Source: Plumapathes pennacea (taxonomy: Eukaryota > Cnidaria > Anthozoa > Antipatharia > Myriopathidae). From it: a stretch of DNA of 64,000 nucleotides. Where the stretch lies: positions 2,604,001 to 2,668,000 of the forward strand of contig OZ038463.1 of NCBI GenBank assembly GCA_964036295.1. The letters run 5' to 3'. How positions within the stretch are numbered: position 1 is the first letter of the stretch; each line of letters opens with the position of its first letter. The notes beneath the pieces were generated by a model that worked only from the letters and a program-made list of their open reading frames with translations, had not been told where the DNA came from and searched no databases. This document shows positions 23,674-36,434 of the stretch, one piece after another. The translations under genes and the position numbers were made by a program.

Positions 23674-24040
23674 GATACAAAATATAAACTCACTCTGACG
23701 CAGGAGATGCGCCTTGGCTAACCTGAAACGTCTCCTCGGCTTTCAACCCATGCCCCGCGCACCTCACTCCAAAAGGTGGGAGTCTGGGGCAAGTCTTGAA
23801 GTAAAACTGGAACGAAACTTAACTGATGTGTTTATTTGCTCTTGGGTTGTTTGTGTTTGCAATTTTTAGCCGGTTTGCAGATTTTCAGCGATTTGAGCTT
23901 CGATACTGTCGTCCATAAAAAAGGAAATCGTCAAACCAGCTGAACAAGGCCGGGTACCCAAGCGTCGGGGATGTTGGAGATCTGGGACGAGGGTCACTTG
24001 CCTTCCTGCTCTGGGCCGTGTGTTTGGAACTGAATCAAAC
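23674..24040. promoter_or_regulatory. Putative bidirectional RFK-TDRKH promoter
   Basis: Only 367 bp separate the divergent start codons of RFK (23673, minus) and TDRKH (24041, plus), so the two transcription starts must lie within or very near this stretch. It is richer in GC and CpG than its surroundings. I see no clear TATA box. Shared control is inference. Confidence 0.55.
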
Positions 24041-27000
24041 ATGCCTACTTTCTCGAACGAGCAGAGAGTGGCATTGGCTGTCGGAATTCCTGTTGCTGCG
24101 CTTCTAATTTTTCTGTGGTTTCGTCGGAGGCGCAGGAGCGAATCTTTCAGTGAAAATGACGTGGACGAAGATGGCGAGGGAGACGATGTTGCCTCGGGAT
24201 TTGAGACGACGATCGAAGTAAAAATTCCGCGAACAGCTGTAGGAGCTGTGATTGGCAAGGGAGGAGCGAACATTAGACGCATCCAGAAAGAAAGTGGAGC
24301 CCGCTTAAACTTAAAAGACGACGAAGAGTGTTCAAATCAAAGTACAGAACGTATGATGTTAATACACGGTGAACGAGACAAAGCCAAGCGTGCTGAGTTG
24401 ATGGTTTTGAACATCATAAAAGAATTACCAATTATCCTGACAGAAGAGATATTTGTTCCACAGAGCGCCTGTGGGAGAATTATCGGCAAGGGAGGGCAGA
24501 ACATCCGGGACATGAGCAGAGTGTCAGGTTAGCCGTTTTTTGAGTCAGGCCTTCCCCCATTTTTCCCCACCGCCATTACATGTACAAACATCCTAAAAAC
24601 TTTTGAACCATTGCAGCTGTAACTTACTACACCTTGATACAATCAATTTATCAATAAAATCAATATCAATTGATAACAATCGATATCAGTATTGATTGAT
24701 ATTGATAATCGATCGGCAATCAACGAGGCAAAATTTGTGACCTCATGGACTGATATTGATTTTTCAATATTTAGAGCTGTTTTTGGATGGCTGTTAAAGA
24801 GTGTTCAGTTACATTGTATGGTGGGGACCTATATTCTGTGACTGACATTAGCATTGTTCTGCCTAATTAGGTGCAAAAATAACCATAGTGCGGATTGAGG
24901 ACAGAAGTAGCAGTGCCCTGCGTCACTGCCAAATCACAGGGACTGCAGAGCAGATCAAAGATGCCAAGGGACTGTTGAATGAGAAGATTGCAGAAGACAC
25001 AGAGATGAGGGCAAGGAGAGGGACTCAAGGCTTTGAAGGAAGTGGGAGACATTACAGCAACAAAAACTGTGAGTTGCCTGAGTGTTTCTTTATTGCTGGT
25101 GAAATTTTCAAATGTGTTTAACATTAATTTAGTATAGGTTTTAAGTTTTATACTTTTTAGTAATATTATGTAAAAATAAATATAAAAAACTAGCGGGACC
25201 CCCATAAAATACGGTGATTGGATTTTTTTCTTTTTTTTTTCTTTCTTTCTTTCTTTTTTTCTTTTTGAAGTCCATTTCGAGCATCTAGAATGCAGTTTAC
25301 AGTGTCAAAATACAAACTTCTCTGTAGGGTGCATTACTACTCGACCATATATCCAGTCAACCTGACATCCAGTCACCTAACAGCACAAAGTATTCTCTTT
25401 TTAAACTCATTTCTGATTTTTAAAAGAACTGTGGTCGGCATATGAGGCCAATATTAATACTTAGCTTCACTCGATGTGGTGGCCATCTTGAATTTCTTTT
25501 TTATGAGGAGGCCTGGGAAAGAGCGTTACAGACGGACTGACGGATGGAAGTGGCTTAGCATATTATTATATAGATGAGTGCTGGGGCACCTGCTGATAAC
25601 AGTTTATTTTGTAAGCTGAAAGATTCACCCTGTAATAAATATAGGTTTCTATTTAAGTAGCATCACTCTTCACAAGTTACCATATGTAATATACAAAATG
25701 ATACTGTGAACACTGACTATATTGTCAGTATATATTGGCAGAGTAAACTATGTGGTGTTTCTCACAGAGTTCTATCTTCCCTGCAGATCCTTCCATTGCC
25801 TCCTCTCAAATTCAACTCCAGTCTGGTGACAGTTATTTTGAGGTGTTTGTCTCAGCGATGGAAAACCCTGGACATTTTTGGGTCCAGCCCATCACCGACC
25901 ACTCATCTGCCCTTGAGAGCTTGACTAAAGATTTAAATATCCTATACAGTGGTTCAGCCTCTGATTCAGTGTTAAATGGATTTACTGTTGGAGATTTGTG
26001 CTGTGCTCCTTTTCAATTTGATGATCAGTGGTATCGGGCAGAAATCCTGGAGGTTTGCAAAGATGGCGCAGTTGATCTGTACTATGTGGATTATGGAGAT
26101 ACAGGGAAAGTTGCTAAAGATAATCTGAGAGAGCTTAGGTATGCCAACTTTTGTAGCAAGGGTTCAGCTGAGTTGTCATATTAGCTCTTGACTTTTGAAA
26201 TTTAGCTCTTGTCTAATATTGTTTACATTTTATTGTTGTTAGCTACTTTGTTGTCATTACTGTAGCTCTTGACTTGCAAGTTTTCTTGGGACTTGTCATT
26301 AGCTTTTGGCTTGTTAGTATTGTTATAGAGTGGTAAAGTGATGATGTCATAAAAATATTTTTTTGGAAATAATGGACTTTGCACAATTCTTCGGAATGGC
26401 CTATCTAAAAAAAGTTCACACAGAAAAAATTGGCTCTTTAATGCATTAAACAGCTGAGATATAGGCTTTTGAAGTTCAAATTGCCTCATACTAAACCCTC
26501 TTATTTGGTGTTGGTTCCTTTGATTTGGAACCAACGCTAAATAAGAGAGTTTAGTTAAGACTATCTCAAAATTTAAACTTCTCTGTCTTCACTTTCAGCG
26601 ATTTGAAATTTTGCACACGTTCTTTCAGCAACTGTGTATATCGCATGATGTGGTTTTGAGGTTTAAATGGAAAAGTTCGCAAAATGATGACGTCACACTT
26701 TACCACTCTATTAGCTCGTGACCTTGCCTTGTGTGGAGGCATCAACCTCAAAGAAGTTTATAGGCAGTACCTAGGAGGTGGCTTGGAGACAGCACACAGT
26801 TGGCAAGCTAATATTTAGAACTTTTTTTCATTAGATTGACACCAAATAACACCTAATAGTAACTATTTTGTCATATAACTTTTTATCTATGGAGATTTCA
26901 TAGAGACAAGGCACGTATGTGTGAAAAATATTATACTATTATATGGGAGATGATAATCTTATGCGAGAGAGCGATGGATAAGGCCTGTGTGCTGGAGACT

Positions 27001-29930
27001 TCTGCATAATGCAGGAGAGGTCTCGGCTTGTGAGTTAAGTTGTCATTAGCTCTTGTCTTGTGAGTTAGAGGCATTCCATGTATTCCTTTGAAGTATAAAT
27101 AGTAACTGGTACTGTTCCTGTTTTTTGTGTCTACAGAAATGAGCATCTTCAACTTCCCTTCCAAGCTGTGGAATGTTCACTTGCTAATGTGGGACCCGCA
27201 GCAAGTATGATACAATTCACATTATGTTGTTATGCATTGATTACAGTATGTTTATGATTTGTTTCCATGTTAACTATTTGATAGAACACATTTAAGACAG
27301 CTTTTTTTCCTTCCAGTTATAAGCCTCCTCAAAACCCCTTACAAAATTGTATTTGCCCAGGGCTACCGGGATCTGGCTGTCTTAGTGTGAAGTGGTCATA
27401 ATTCTCTTTGTTTTGTTTATTAAATATTGTTTTTATTTGTGTTCTCAGGCAGTGGTTGGACTGATGAGGCATGTGATAAATTTGAGCAACTGACACACTG
27501 TGCAGAATGGACTGTAATTATGGCAAAGGTTGTGAAGTACTGTGGCAGTATTCCCTGTCTGGAGTTGGTAGACACTTCAGGAGAGACGGTTTGTGCTTTT
27601 CTTACCTTTCTTGTACTTTTTGTCTCTTTTCTTGCAAAGTTTACTAGGACAATCTGATAAGTTGCAAAACTGGGCAAAGTCAGACTGTACGAGATGTGGC
27701 TACACCTATGTAGAGACTACAAATCTATAAGTATTGTATGTTACATTATTGAAGTATGGGTATATAGAGATTATATGGGGGCAGTTGGAAGAACACAAGA
27801 GTAGTGAGAACAATGAGGCCGCCGTATAAAACGATTAGTCAATAAAATACATGACATCAGTGTGTAATATACTCTCATCTAACACAGTTATTTAGCCAAT
27901 CAGGGCATGCGTAGTATCATAGTTATTTTATAAACTCTCATCTTACATGGTTTATTTAGCCAAGCAGAACATTTGTAGTATCATAGTTGTTATATAAACA
28001 TACCTAGTATTTTGGTAATTTTTTGGTTTTTAGGACTTGAGCATCAGTGAGGAAATGGTCCACCTTGGTTATGGACTGCATGATGAAGCTTATCCCATGT
28101 CTCCACCACCAGGACCTAGAGACAAAACACCTGGTCAGTATGTACAGTAGTTCAAAACCAGGTGTACTGTGTTGGGCACTTAACTGTCACTTGCACCTTA
28201 AAAAGACAAAGAACATATTTAAATTCACAGTGCTTATATATAATACTGTCTTGATCAAAGTGTTGTCAATATTTTTGTCTGAAGGATCAGTCGGTGGTTA
28301 CCCTGGAAACCGACAACCGCTGGACCATTGTGAAAGCAGTTCACATCAAAAAGATCAGCTGTATCAATCTCCCCAAAATGCGGACTTGAGTTCCTCGGCA
28401 AAAGGACCTGGTTTGGAGCTGTATCAGCCTTCGGAGGCAGTCGACTTGAGCTCCTCGGCAGAAGGGCCTGGTGAGGAAGGAACAGACGGCGAGTCAAGGG
28501 AGCCCCTGCAGTCCCAGGACATTTTTGATGGCTCACTTAAAGATCCAATCAGACCAAAGCGCGACTCGCCAGTGAAGGCCGCCTTGTTAAAACGCACGTC
28601 ACGTGACTATATTAACGCACCTGGACAAGAACAGGTCGTTGCTGCTGCTGTGTCCAGTAATGTGTTTGCCGAGGCCCCTCCACTCGATTGGGGACAGGCA
28701 CGGGTTGACGTAATTCAGGAAGAGGGCGAACACGCTATGGGACCACCTACTGTGGATGGACAGCCACGCCCCGTGGAACTGACCTCAAGCGAGCGACAGC
28801 AGTCTGAGACTAAATCTACGGAGCCAATCACTGTTGCTGACTACTCTGTTTCTACTTCGGCCAATCAAAACGAACAATACGGCCTCAGCTGTCAATCAAG
28901 TTCCTCACACCAAGTCACGCATTCACAGAAAAGTTTTGTTAGTTCCGTGACATTTACGCCACGTGGCAGTAAAGAATCAGGACAGCAATATCGCGTAACA
29001 AGAAGCGTTGCCAAGCAAAATGAAAAGAGTTACGCAGTGGAAAGCGTGACTAGGCACGTGACAGATCATAGCCTCGCATTGGAGCCGGCAAGCGTGACCC
29101 ATTTTGGGCAAGAAAAGCCATCAGTAATGTCCGAGTATAAGGTCACGTTTGAAAGTTCAAACGAGAGTTTTGCAGTTCCGAAAGCAGGCGAAGACTTGTT
29201 TGAAGCTGAAAGAGGAGAGACAGCTACTGATGCGCAACAGCCCCTTGCAGAGATGTATAAATACAGTTACAAGAAAGAAGTGTCAAGCACTCGACATGCC
29301 AAGGTTACTGTTGACTGGAGTCCTGAGATCTCTGAACACAGCGACATGTCGCCATCTGGCTCTCTGTTGAACATATCGGGGAACACGGTCATAGATGAAG
29401 AAGAGGAAGAACAAGATGAAGAACAAGAACAAGAAAATGAAGAACGTGAAATTGTGAAGGATTCTGGTGACGGTAAGAGAGAACAAAGCGTGGGAAACGT
29501 GGTCAAAGAAGAAGAAGAAGAAGAAAGTACAAGTGTGGAGGACGGTGAAAGTGATTCTGACTCATTCATGAGCACCAGGGATGACGTCACCTCAGACACG
29601 GATACCGCTGGATATGTGACGGCTCGAATGAGTTCTGCTTCTCAGGAGTATTTATCGGTTGATACGGACACGGATACACTCGACTTTGAGAGCGCTCGTG
29701 AAGATGGCACACCAGTGAACTCTGACGACGATGACGAAGAAGATACGCACGATCCTGGCACGCCAACTGCTCGCCGCGGGACTTTGAAAGAGTTTGAAGC
29801 CGCTGACCAACTGGACACACAGACGTTGTTACTTGATACAGCTGTTGCTTCCAACAGTGAGCTTGGATACCGCGCCGACACCGAAGAAGGCCTGGTTCTA
29901 GAGGAAGGATTGCAGGACACTAAAATGTGA
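24041..29930 (+). CDS. TDRKH: TDRKH, Tudor and KH domain protein with long acidic tail
   Basis: Seven exons, 24041-24527, 24871-25068, 25787-26138, 27137-27204, 27449-27588, 28034-28133 and 28285-29930, join in phase to 996 residues. TDRKH (Papi) is a mitochondrial outer-membrane protein that helps piRNA 3'-end trimming by binding methylated Piwi proteins. An N-terminal anchor (VALAVGIPVAALLIFLWF, then RRRRR) comes first. Two KH domains follow with VIGKGGANIRRI and IIGKGGQNIRDM loops. The Tudor domain has ENPGHFWVQP, DDQWYRAEIL and DLYYVDYGDTG, then LQLPFQAVECSLA. Conserved homology stops near residue 448. The last exon adds a 548-residue low-complexity tail absent from vertebrate TDRKH (561 residues), with two similar SSSAKGPG/SSSAEGPG blocks and Glu/Asp runs. 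The start uses ATG 24041. Confidence 0.93.
24645..24722. repeat. AT-rich ATCAAT/ATTGAT palindromic stretch
   Basis: Repeated ATCAAT, TATCAAT and ATTGAT words make this self-complementary (AATATCAATTGATA, ATTGATTGATATTGATAATCG). It lies in TDRKH intron 1 and is probably low-complexity. Confidence 0.6.
25185..25580. repeat. Probable retroelement-derived sequence in a TDRKH intron
   Basis: The stretch runs from AACTAGCGGGACCCCCATAA through a CTTT-rich tract and GACGGACTGACGGATGG to GCATATTATTATATAGATGA. That layout (CTAGCGGGACCC start, TATATAGAT end) is like the ends of common invertebrate retroelements, but I see no coding part. Identification is weak. Confidence 0.35.
26325..26710. mobile_element. 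MITE in TDRKH intron
   Basis: The left end TAGAGTGGTAAAGTGATGAT and right end ATGATGACGTCACACTTTAC followed by CACTCTA are inverted repeats. A secondary hairpin (CTCTTATTTGGTGTTGGTTC against GAACCAACGCTAAATAAGAG) sits in the centre. About 386 bp, non-coding. Confidence 0.78.
27855..27998. repeat. Two-copy tandem duplication in TDRKH intron
   Basis: ACTCTCATCTAACACAGTTA with TTTAGCCAATCAG and GTAGTATCATAGTT is followed by a second, diverged copy ACTCTCATCTTACATGGTTT with TTTAGCCAAGCAG and GTAGTATCATAGTT. The unit is about 75 bp. Confidence 0.75.
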
Positions 29931-30123
29931 CGTCAAGACAGTTGGAAGGACGTGCATAAAAAGGTTATTACGGTTGATGAAGTAGTGACCTGCAGAAGTT
30001 ACTGTATGAGCACGGTAATTTGCAGTGCTTAACTCGCCTAACACGATGTAAGTTGTTGTAAACACGTTTAACAAGCCGATTTATACGGTGCGATGGGGGA
30101 GGGGGGTGGGGCTGGGGCTGTAC

Positions 30124-30403
30124 AGAGTGGTTTTTGGGTGGCTTTTCGAACACCAAAACCAAAAATAATTACAGCGCCAGACTGTAAGCAAACGCTTTCA
30201 AGCAACCAGAAGCCAAAGTAATTTGAGTTTGGTTTTACTTTGATGAATACATCAATCAGTAGTGCAAGAAAATGGCTCCGCCACTTGATTGCTTGAGCAG
30301 AATACACTAGAGTATTACTTTTGTTCCTGATTGGCCAGCTGCCAAACTTGTTTGCTCCAATCAAAAAGCGTGTTACTTTCGATAGTCATCCGAGAACCGC
30401 TCT
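30124..30403. mobile_element. MITE with AGAGTGGTTTTT-type ends, copy 2
   Basis: The ends AGAGTGGTTTTTGGGTGGCT and GATAGTCATCCGAGAACCGC followed by TCT match the family seen at 13796-14032. It contains the shared AACCAGAAGCCAAAGTAATT and GTTTGGTTTTACTTT blocks. It may lie within the TDRKH 3' UTR. Confidence 0.75.
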
Positions 30404-30773
30404 GATCAAACCTTGCGAGCCGTTTGGGGCCACTCCGGTTGTCGTAAGCTTTACAAATTTGTTTGAAAGTCCTGCAACCTGGTTCGTGTCGTGTGCATGT
30501 CATAAGACAGTTGTATGCGACTGACGTTAGCTTAATTTAATCGAGTCAACCTACAAAGCTTCCAAACCATCGAATGATACTCATAAACACAACACCACTT
30601 GGAAGAGAGCTCCAAATGATGCTAATGTAGCATTCACCTTGTTAAACGGAGTTCATTTGTCGTACTTCTAATTTAAGTTTTTCAGTGATCACTATGACAA
30701 CGTAAAGGTTTTATGAGGTTGCCAGATGTACAGTTTGCAAAAGTGCGTTGTGTTTAAAAAGTTTCTTGACAAC

Positions 30774-30779
30774 AATAAA
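30774..30779 (+). terminator. Candidate TDRKH polyadenylation signal
   Basis: AATAAA, about 840 bp after the TDRKH stop codon, in ACAACAATAAAAGCACTG. It is the first well-placed canonical hexamer I noticed; use is not proven. Confidence 0.3.
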
Positions 30780-31378
30780 AGCACTGACACATTTATTAGA
30801 TAAAGCTCTAATGTATGCGACATGCAATTTATATCTTAGTAAGGTTTGATTGAGGAGGAATTTTCTTAGTAAAGTTTGCTACTGCGAGGGCGGAACCTCT
30901 ATGTGCACAGCCAGAACTTTATTTCACTTTATCAAAGCACATTTCTCGAGCTTCAATCCTGTTTCACAGGGATTTGCAAAGTCTACCTCGGAGGGAGGTA
31001 GACGGATAGGCAAGGTGAACAATGAAAATACCCAATGGGAGGGGGAGGGGTGTTTTATGGAATACGTTAAGTTTTCGGATTGCACGGCATGGCATAAGCA
31101 CTACTGTAGGCCGAACACCAAATATTATAGCAGGGTGATCACTGGAAAGAATCACTGAGTTGTAGGAAACTACAGCGTCAATTGCCCTGGATCACTTCTG
31201 GGAAAGTTTACGAAAATTGGACGGATTTAGAACTCAAACACAGATGTTTTAAATAATTGTGCTTTAAGCTAAAGATTGTTTTATCAATCGACACACGAGA
31301 GTTTATCATATCTGAAATTAAGCGAATAAACTTTTGCCTTGCGAGAGACCACTTAAGCTTGTTGTGACATTGAAAGTT

Positions 31379-32732
31379 TCACATGCTGCTTTCTCCTTGT
31401 TTGTCATCATCGCTTTTAGTATTGACGGCATTGAAGAGCTTGTTCTGTGACAGAGATTTACACAGGGCCCTTTTAAAAAGGGGTCTACTCGGGGTCGATC
31501 TTTTGGCAAACAACTCTCTGAGATTCTTTCGGAAGGGCTGGCTCTGGAGGGTGTACACCACGGGGTTAACACACGAATTCAGTGTCACCAGGATCACACT
31601 GATTCTGTACGCTGTTGACCCAAATTTCTCGTAGGGACCCAGCGTAGCAAGTAGCTGAATAATCAAGTTTGGAAGCCAGCACAGGGTATAAATGACCGTC
31701 ACGGTTATAACGATCTTAGTCACCCGTCTTCGAGCTTTGATGAGGGCCTGTTGAGTGCCACCGGTGCTCTGCGACCGAGGTCTAATCCACAGAACATAAA
31801 TGACTTTAGCATAGAGAAACGACATGACTCCAACAGGTATAGCACCCGCGACGATCACGCATCCGATTCCATAGCCTTTCTGAAGGAACTCGGTGGGTAG
31901 AATCCAAATGCAGTAGTCTCGCTCCTTGTTGTAGTCGATGGTGATGATGAGTGGTAGAAGCCAGATGACGCCTATCAACCAACAGGTCAGAGCAATCAGC
32001 TTTACCTTCTTTTTTGTCATTCTGTCCTTGACTCTAACCGGGCGAACAACAGCAAAGTAGCGCTCAAACGCAACGGACACAAGCGTCATTGATGAAGCCA
32101 CGGCACCGACCCACAGGAAGTTGCCACCTACCGGAAGAAATGAAACAACGAGTTATGACGTCTGAGCTTGGTTCCGCCTTGTCTACTATGTCCGCACTGA
32201 ACCATCCTCGTTCCCAGACTCTTTTGCGGGGTAGGGAAAAGAGTCCAGGAACGAGGATGGCACTGAACCCGATGCGTCATCTCGAAACTGAGCTAAACGC
32301 ATTCTGTTCATTTACCACCACCCCTCACTGAACGTGACGCGCCAGGAAGCTATTTGCGATAGCCATATAAATATAAGTTATGAGAAGCATCGCAAACACA
32401 AGTAAACATGGGCAAGACCTACAGACGCTTGGAACTTGACAAGGGCACAAAGAAAGAAACCACACAAGACATTCACCTGTAATGAACTTGCAAAGCCACT
32501 TTCCCGTGATCCCCTCTGGGTGTACAAACGCCCTGCTGAAAATAAACTGGGGCGAGACGAAGATGCCAACAGTCATATCAGCAATGGCCAGGTTACACAG
32601 CAGGAAGTTCATTGGGGTTTTCATGTCCTTGTTTCTGAACACGACCAGACATACTAACGAGTTGCCAATCAAGTCAGTCACAACCATGACACAGAAAGCG
32701 GTCGTCAAGGCGATGTCTTCTGCGGGACTCAT
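31379..32732 (-). CDS. Class A rhodopsin-like GPCR, paralogue 1
   Basis: Two minus-strand coding exons, 32732-32477 and 32127-31379, join in phase 1 to 334 residues. It is a seven-helix plasma-membrane receptor. TM1 carries GNSLVCLVV, TM2 LAIADMTV, and the TM3 cysteine sits in KWLCKF. TM3 ends in FERYFAVV (ERY in place of DRY). The ECL2 cysteine is in DYCIWILP, TM6 has CWLPN, and TM7 has NSCVNPVVYTLQSQPFRKNL (NPxxY motif). The pattern resembles peptide receptors, but the ligand cannot be told. An acceptor-like TTATTTCAG just before the ATG suggests a further 5' UTR exon. A close paralogue lies at 43375-45073 with an intron at the same codon (ITG/GN). Confidence 0.92.
32202..32260. repeat. Hairpin in the GPCR-1 intron
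   Basis: CCATCCTCGTTCCCAGACTC and GAGTCCAGGAACGAGGATGG pair around a short GC loop (GCGGGGTAGGG). It is in the single coding intron of the minus-strand receptor. Confidence 0.8.
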
Positions 32733-34792
32733 TATGGGGCTTCTGAAATAAATCCGACAATATAAATTGGTCAATTCTTTTATTCGCGGATTTTCTTTTC
32801 TTTCTTTTCTTTTTTTTTTTTTTTTTTTTTTTTTTCGTTCCCGATGTGTGATACTAACAACAGCGACAGGAACTCAGTTATTCGCCTTATTCAACTACGG
32901 CCACACTTGTATAGCCGAAGTAATGTGGTTAGCAGTGATTTCGCTTCACAGTCAGATTACTAGATCATATTGCACGTGGTAAAACACAGCCGAGTCAACA
33001 AAAAATAGCAGATATCGCACCTTTACAGAATTGAATTAATATTCTATATATAGTTAAAAGTTTGGCTCAGTGCCTTGCCTCTTGTCGAAGTGACTCTGAC
33101 AGCGAGTCTTTCTGAGTTTTAACGCGACTCTGATGAAGCAATAAACTCCTTGGCGCTCAGTGCCGTTACACACTGAGGAACAGTTATATTTTAAATGCAA
33201 TTGACTAAATCAAAAGCTAGATTCTTTACATGTTTTTTAGTTACAGTGCAAATGCAATACGAAAACCTCATGGCGCCTGAACGATATTTTTGATGTACTT
33301 GGAATCGATTCAGAAGTCAGTAGGTCATGAGGGTAATATTTAGGTCCACAGCAAAAAATAGCACACTATGTATCCTGCCGACTCGCTTCATGAAGAAGTG
33401 AAGCCAAGACTTAAACAATGCAATGCAACAACTGCGAGCCAGATCAATGTCATTTTCACTCCTTAGCTAGTGTCACACTATCCGGCGCCACGCAAAAACA
33501 CTGACATGCATACTGATCACAGAACGGTGACTAACATGCAGCAAACTTTATATACAATAACTCAACTAAAATTCGATATGGAAACTCTATATGCCCGGAA
33601 GAAAGTTGTGCAATATTGTAGCAAATTGTGTCAAACTCAGTATTATTGCCGATAAGTCAAAGTTTCTGGCTAGAGCTGATAACATTGCCCTCTTATACAT
33701 TTGGCGGGTGGCTGGCTTAAAAGCCTTACACTTCGGAGTTTTATTGCAACTTGGTCGAAGGCGAGCATGGGTCGTAAAATACGCCGCGCATGCGCTTTGT
33801 GGAATATTTGCGTGACTGGGCACTTAGCTGTAAATGACGTCACCAGCCCCAATATAACGCGGAAAGATTCTCACGCACAATATCAAACGATGGCTTGACA
33901 CAGCAAACTCAGTTATGATATGGGCCTTCTATGCCTTCATCGATAAACGCACAGTTTTACAGTAAATTAGGACCAACCGTTAAACCACAAACTCCAAGCA
34001 ACAATGGAATAACTAACGTACGTCTCAACTACCGAGCCTTGCACACGCCAAATAACCCTTCGGCGCAGCTTTACTATGTCAACAGTTTAAACTCAATAAT
34101 TTTATATCGGCCGATGCAAAGGACAGATAATGAGTTGCCGTTCGAATATTGAGATGCAAATCAAAGTCGACAAATTTAAGATTAAAATTTGGGAAGTGAT
34201 CATTATATGGGAGAGAATCACGACACTCCACTTGAAGATGTTCTGCTTGGCGGAGTCAGTGTTGTTATTGTGGAGTGTGATCCAGAAACGAAAGCGGAAG
34301 GTTTCTTTTCCTTTTCTCGACTTCATCTAGTTACTGAGAACACACACACCACGTCAGTATAAGCGCTGGCAAGAAATGAAATTCAGTTTCGTTTGGTTCC
34401 AGTGGTTTTTCCTCTGACATTAACTGTACACAATTGTCCCTGACCGTCAAAATAATCTGCCTGGGCCTTAAAACAGATTTGTATATATTGTTCGAAAACT
34501 AAGGCTCCTTACCTTCTGCCGCGGGCTGGCTTTCCACAAATAAACTTCACACGGCAATCTCACTTCTAACACAGTTCACGGTGCGGAGCTCTGTGAGCCG
34601 GCAGCTGTTGCTCAGATCAGTGACCACCGGAACTCTGAATGATCACCTTGTTTGACGTTCACAAACTAATCTGATTTTTGCACCGGAAGTCCCATGATTC
34701 AGCCGGGGCAGAGGTCGGATCAGCAGGCAGAGTTGACGTGATCAAAACGACACACCCACTTACAATACCCCACTAGACACTTAAGCAATGAC

Positions 34793-34943
34793 CAGGGCCT
34801 GGTTGTTCAAAGAGTGGATAGCGCTATCCACAGGACAAATCCTTATCCTCTCGACTGAATTAAGCTTAATGGTTAATTCTATCCACTGGATAGCGACTTA
34901 TCCGGCGAATAGCGCTATACACTCTTTGAACAACCGGGCCCAG
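34793..34943. mobile_element. MITE with GGCCTGGTTGTTCAAAGAGT ends
   Basis: The left end GGGCCTGGTTGTTCAAAGAG with TGGATAGCGCTATCC is mirrored by GGATAGCGACTTATCC, AGCGCTATACACTCTTTGAA and CAACCGGGCCC. About 150 bp. A fragment with GGGCCCAGTTGTTCAAGC occurs at 12909-12926. Confidence 0.82.
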
Positions 34944-36434
34944 GTGTTTAACCGCAGTCCAATGCAAGACACTTTGTGTCCGTAAATGGAACTGATATGT
35001 GAAGTGCCGAGAATTACGTGATGATTTGACGAAAGGGAAAAAGGCACGGTACGGAAGTGATTCAGTTATTGTTCCGGAGGATGAAATTTCGAGGAACCCG
35101 TAACTCGACTAAATTATTTATTTTTAGAAAGCTAGTAGCGATACACTTTTCATGTTTTCACGAATTATACTGCGATCAAATCAGGAGTACACACTTCAAT
35201 AAGACTTTAATTGTGCCAGATGACAGATATTGAGCCAGGCGCTCTGTGATTTTGTAGTGATTATATATGTAGCCTGAGGGAACCCCAAGTTCATTGGAAC
35301 TTCTATATGGCTGGCGAGAATGGGTTGTTTAAATTTGCGAAACTATGAAACGTCTTTTGTTGGAACATGTTGAGGAAATATAATCTGAAAAGTGATTCTA
35401 AGTAATTTGAGACTTTCTTGGAAAAGCAGTTCTAATTTTGTAACGTGATTGTTTTTATAAAATGCCGTGAACTCACGGAAGCAGTTTGAGTCACTTGTTT
35501 TGAATTCAGTTTCACTCGACTCAGTGTACCCGTGCCCTTGGTCTACTCATTGTTGTAAGCGTTTTAGTTCGAAATAGGGTTTTATAGATTTATCTTTTAG
35601 GCAGGGATAGGGTGAATTTTTGATATGAAACGACAAATTATAGGTAAACACTGTATAGTTTAGTCTGAAATATAGAGGTCAGTGTTTTGAAAATCATGCG
35701 GCAAAACCTAGGCCCAAAATTATGAGGATTACCCCCACCTCACCCCGGCCAGTCCGGCTTATGACCTGTGAAAAATGAAAGCTACAATGTTCATTACACG
35801 AAAAGGCTGCGAAAGAAAGGAAATATCGATCTGTGTTTCCGGTTGTTTCTGGTTGTGTTGTTTATAAGAAGATAGTGTTAGGAATAAAAGAGCGAGCAAA
35901 TCAAGCAAAAATTGCAGCAGCAGCAGCAAGGAAATGCACACGGAAACAAGGTATGTAAGTCTTAGCTATATTTTCACGTTAAAATCCGAGTTTCGCGACC
36001 GACCAAAATCTCCATACATTTCTTCATAAAAAACCGTCACGCAGGCGCAACGAGATGTCAGCGGAAGCGCCCACTGAGCTTGGGCTGCCTGTGCTCGACG
36101 TCTATCGGCTGATAGACATCAAGTAGCGTAGCCAATCAGATTTCAGGATTAGCATTAGACCACTAATAGCTAAACCGCTAGCCTGAGTATTAGATAGAGC
36201 GTTAGACGATGATTTGCTCTTTTTTACTCCATTTCTTTGTAAGGATATAGCCCATGCTTTTAGACGATTTTGAGCAAAATTTTGAAACTCTCGAAACTTT
36301 TAGGAAATCTTCCTGGGACTATATTTCTGCCATACATTTATCTTATTTCTCCACTGACGAGATATAACAAGAAAACTACGCATTTTTAAGTTCTTTTGTT
36401 CGAAAAGTACGCTTTTAAAGGAGGATACAGACTT

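Larger units (their letters stand above)
29931..31378. other. Gap between TDRKH and the minus-strand GPCR
   Basis: Convergent 3' flanks. Holds a MITE copy at 30124-30403 and an AATAAA at 30774-30779 that could end the TDRKH transcript. Nothing else is recognisable. Confidence 0.6.

Noticed and set aside
29267-29599. Minus-strand open frame rich in Ser
   Set aside because: Antisense shadow of the Glu-rich coding part of the TDRKH tail.
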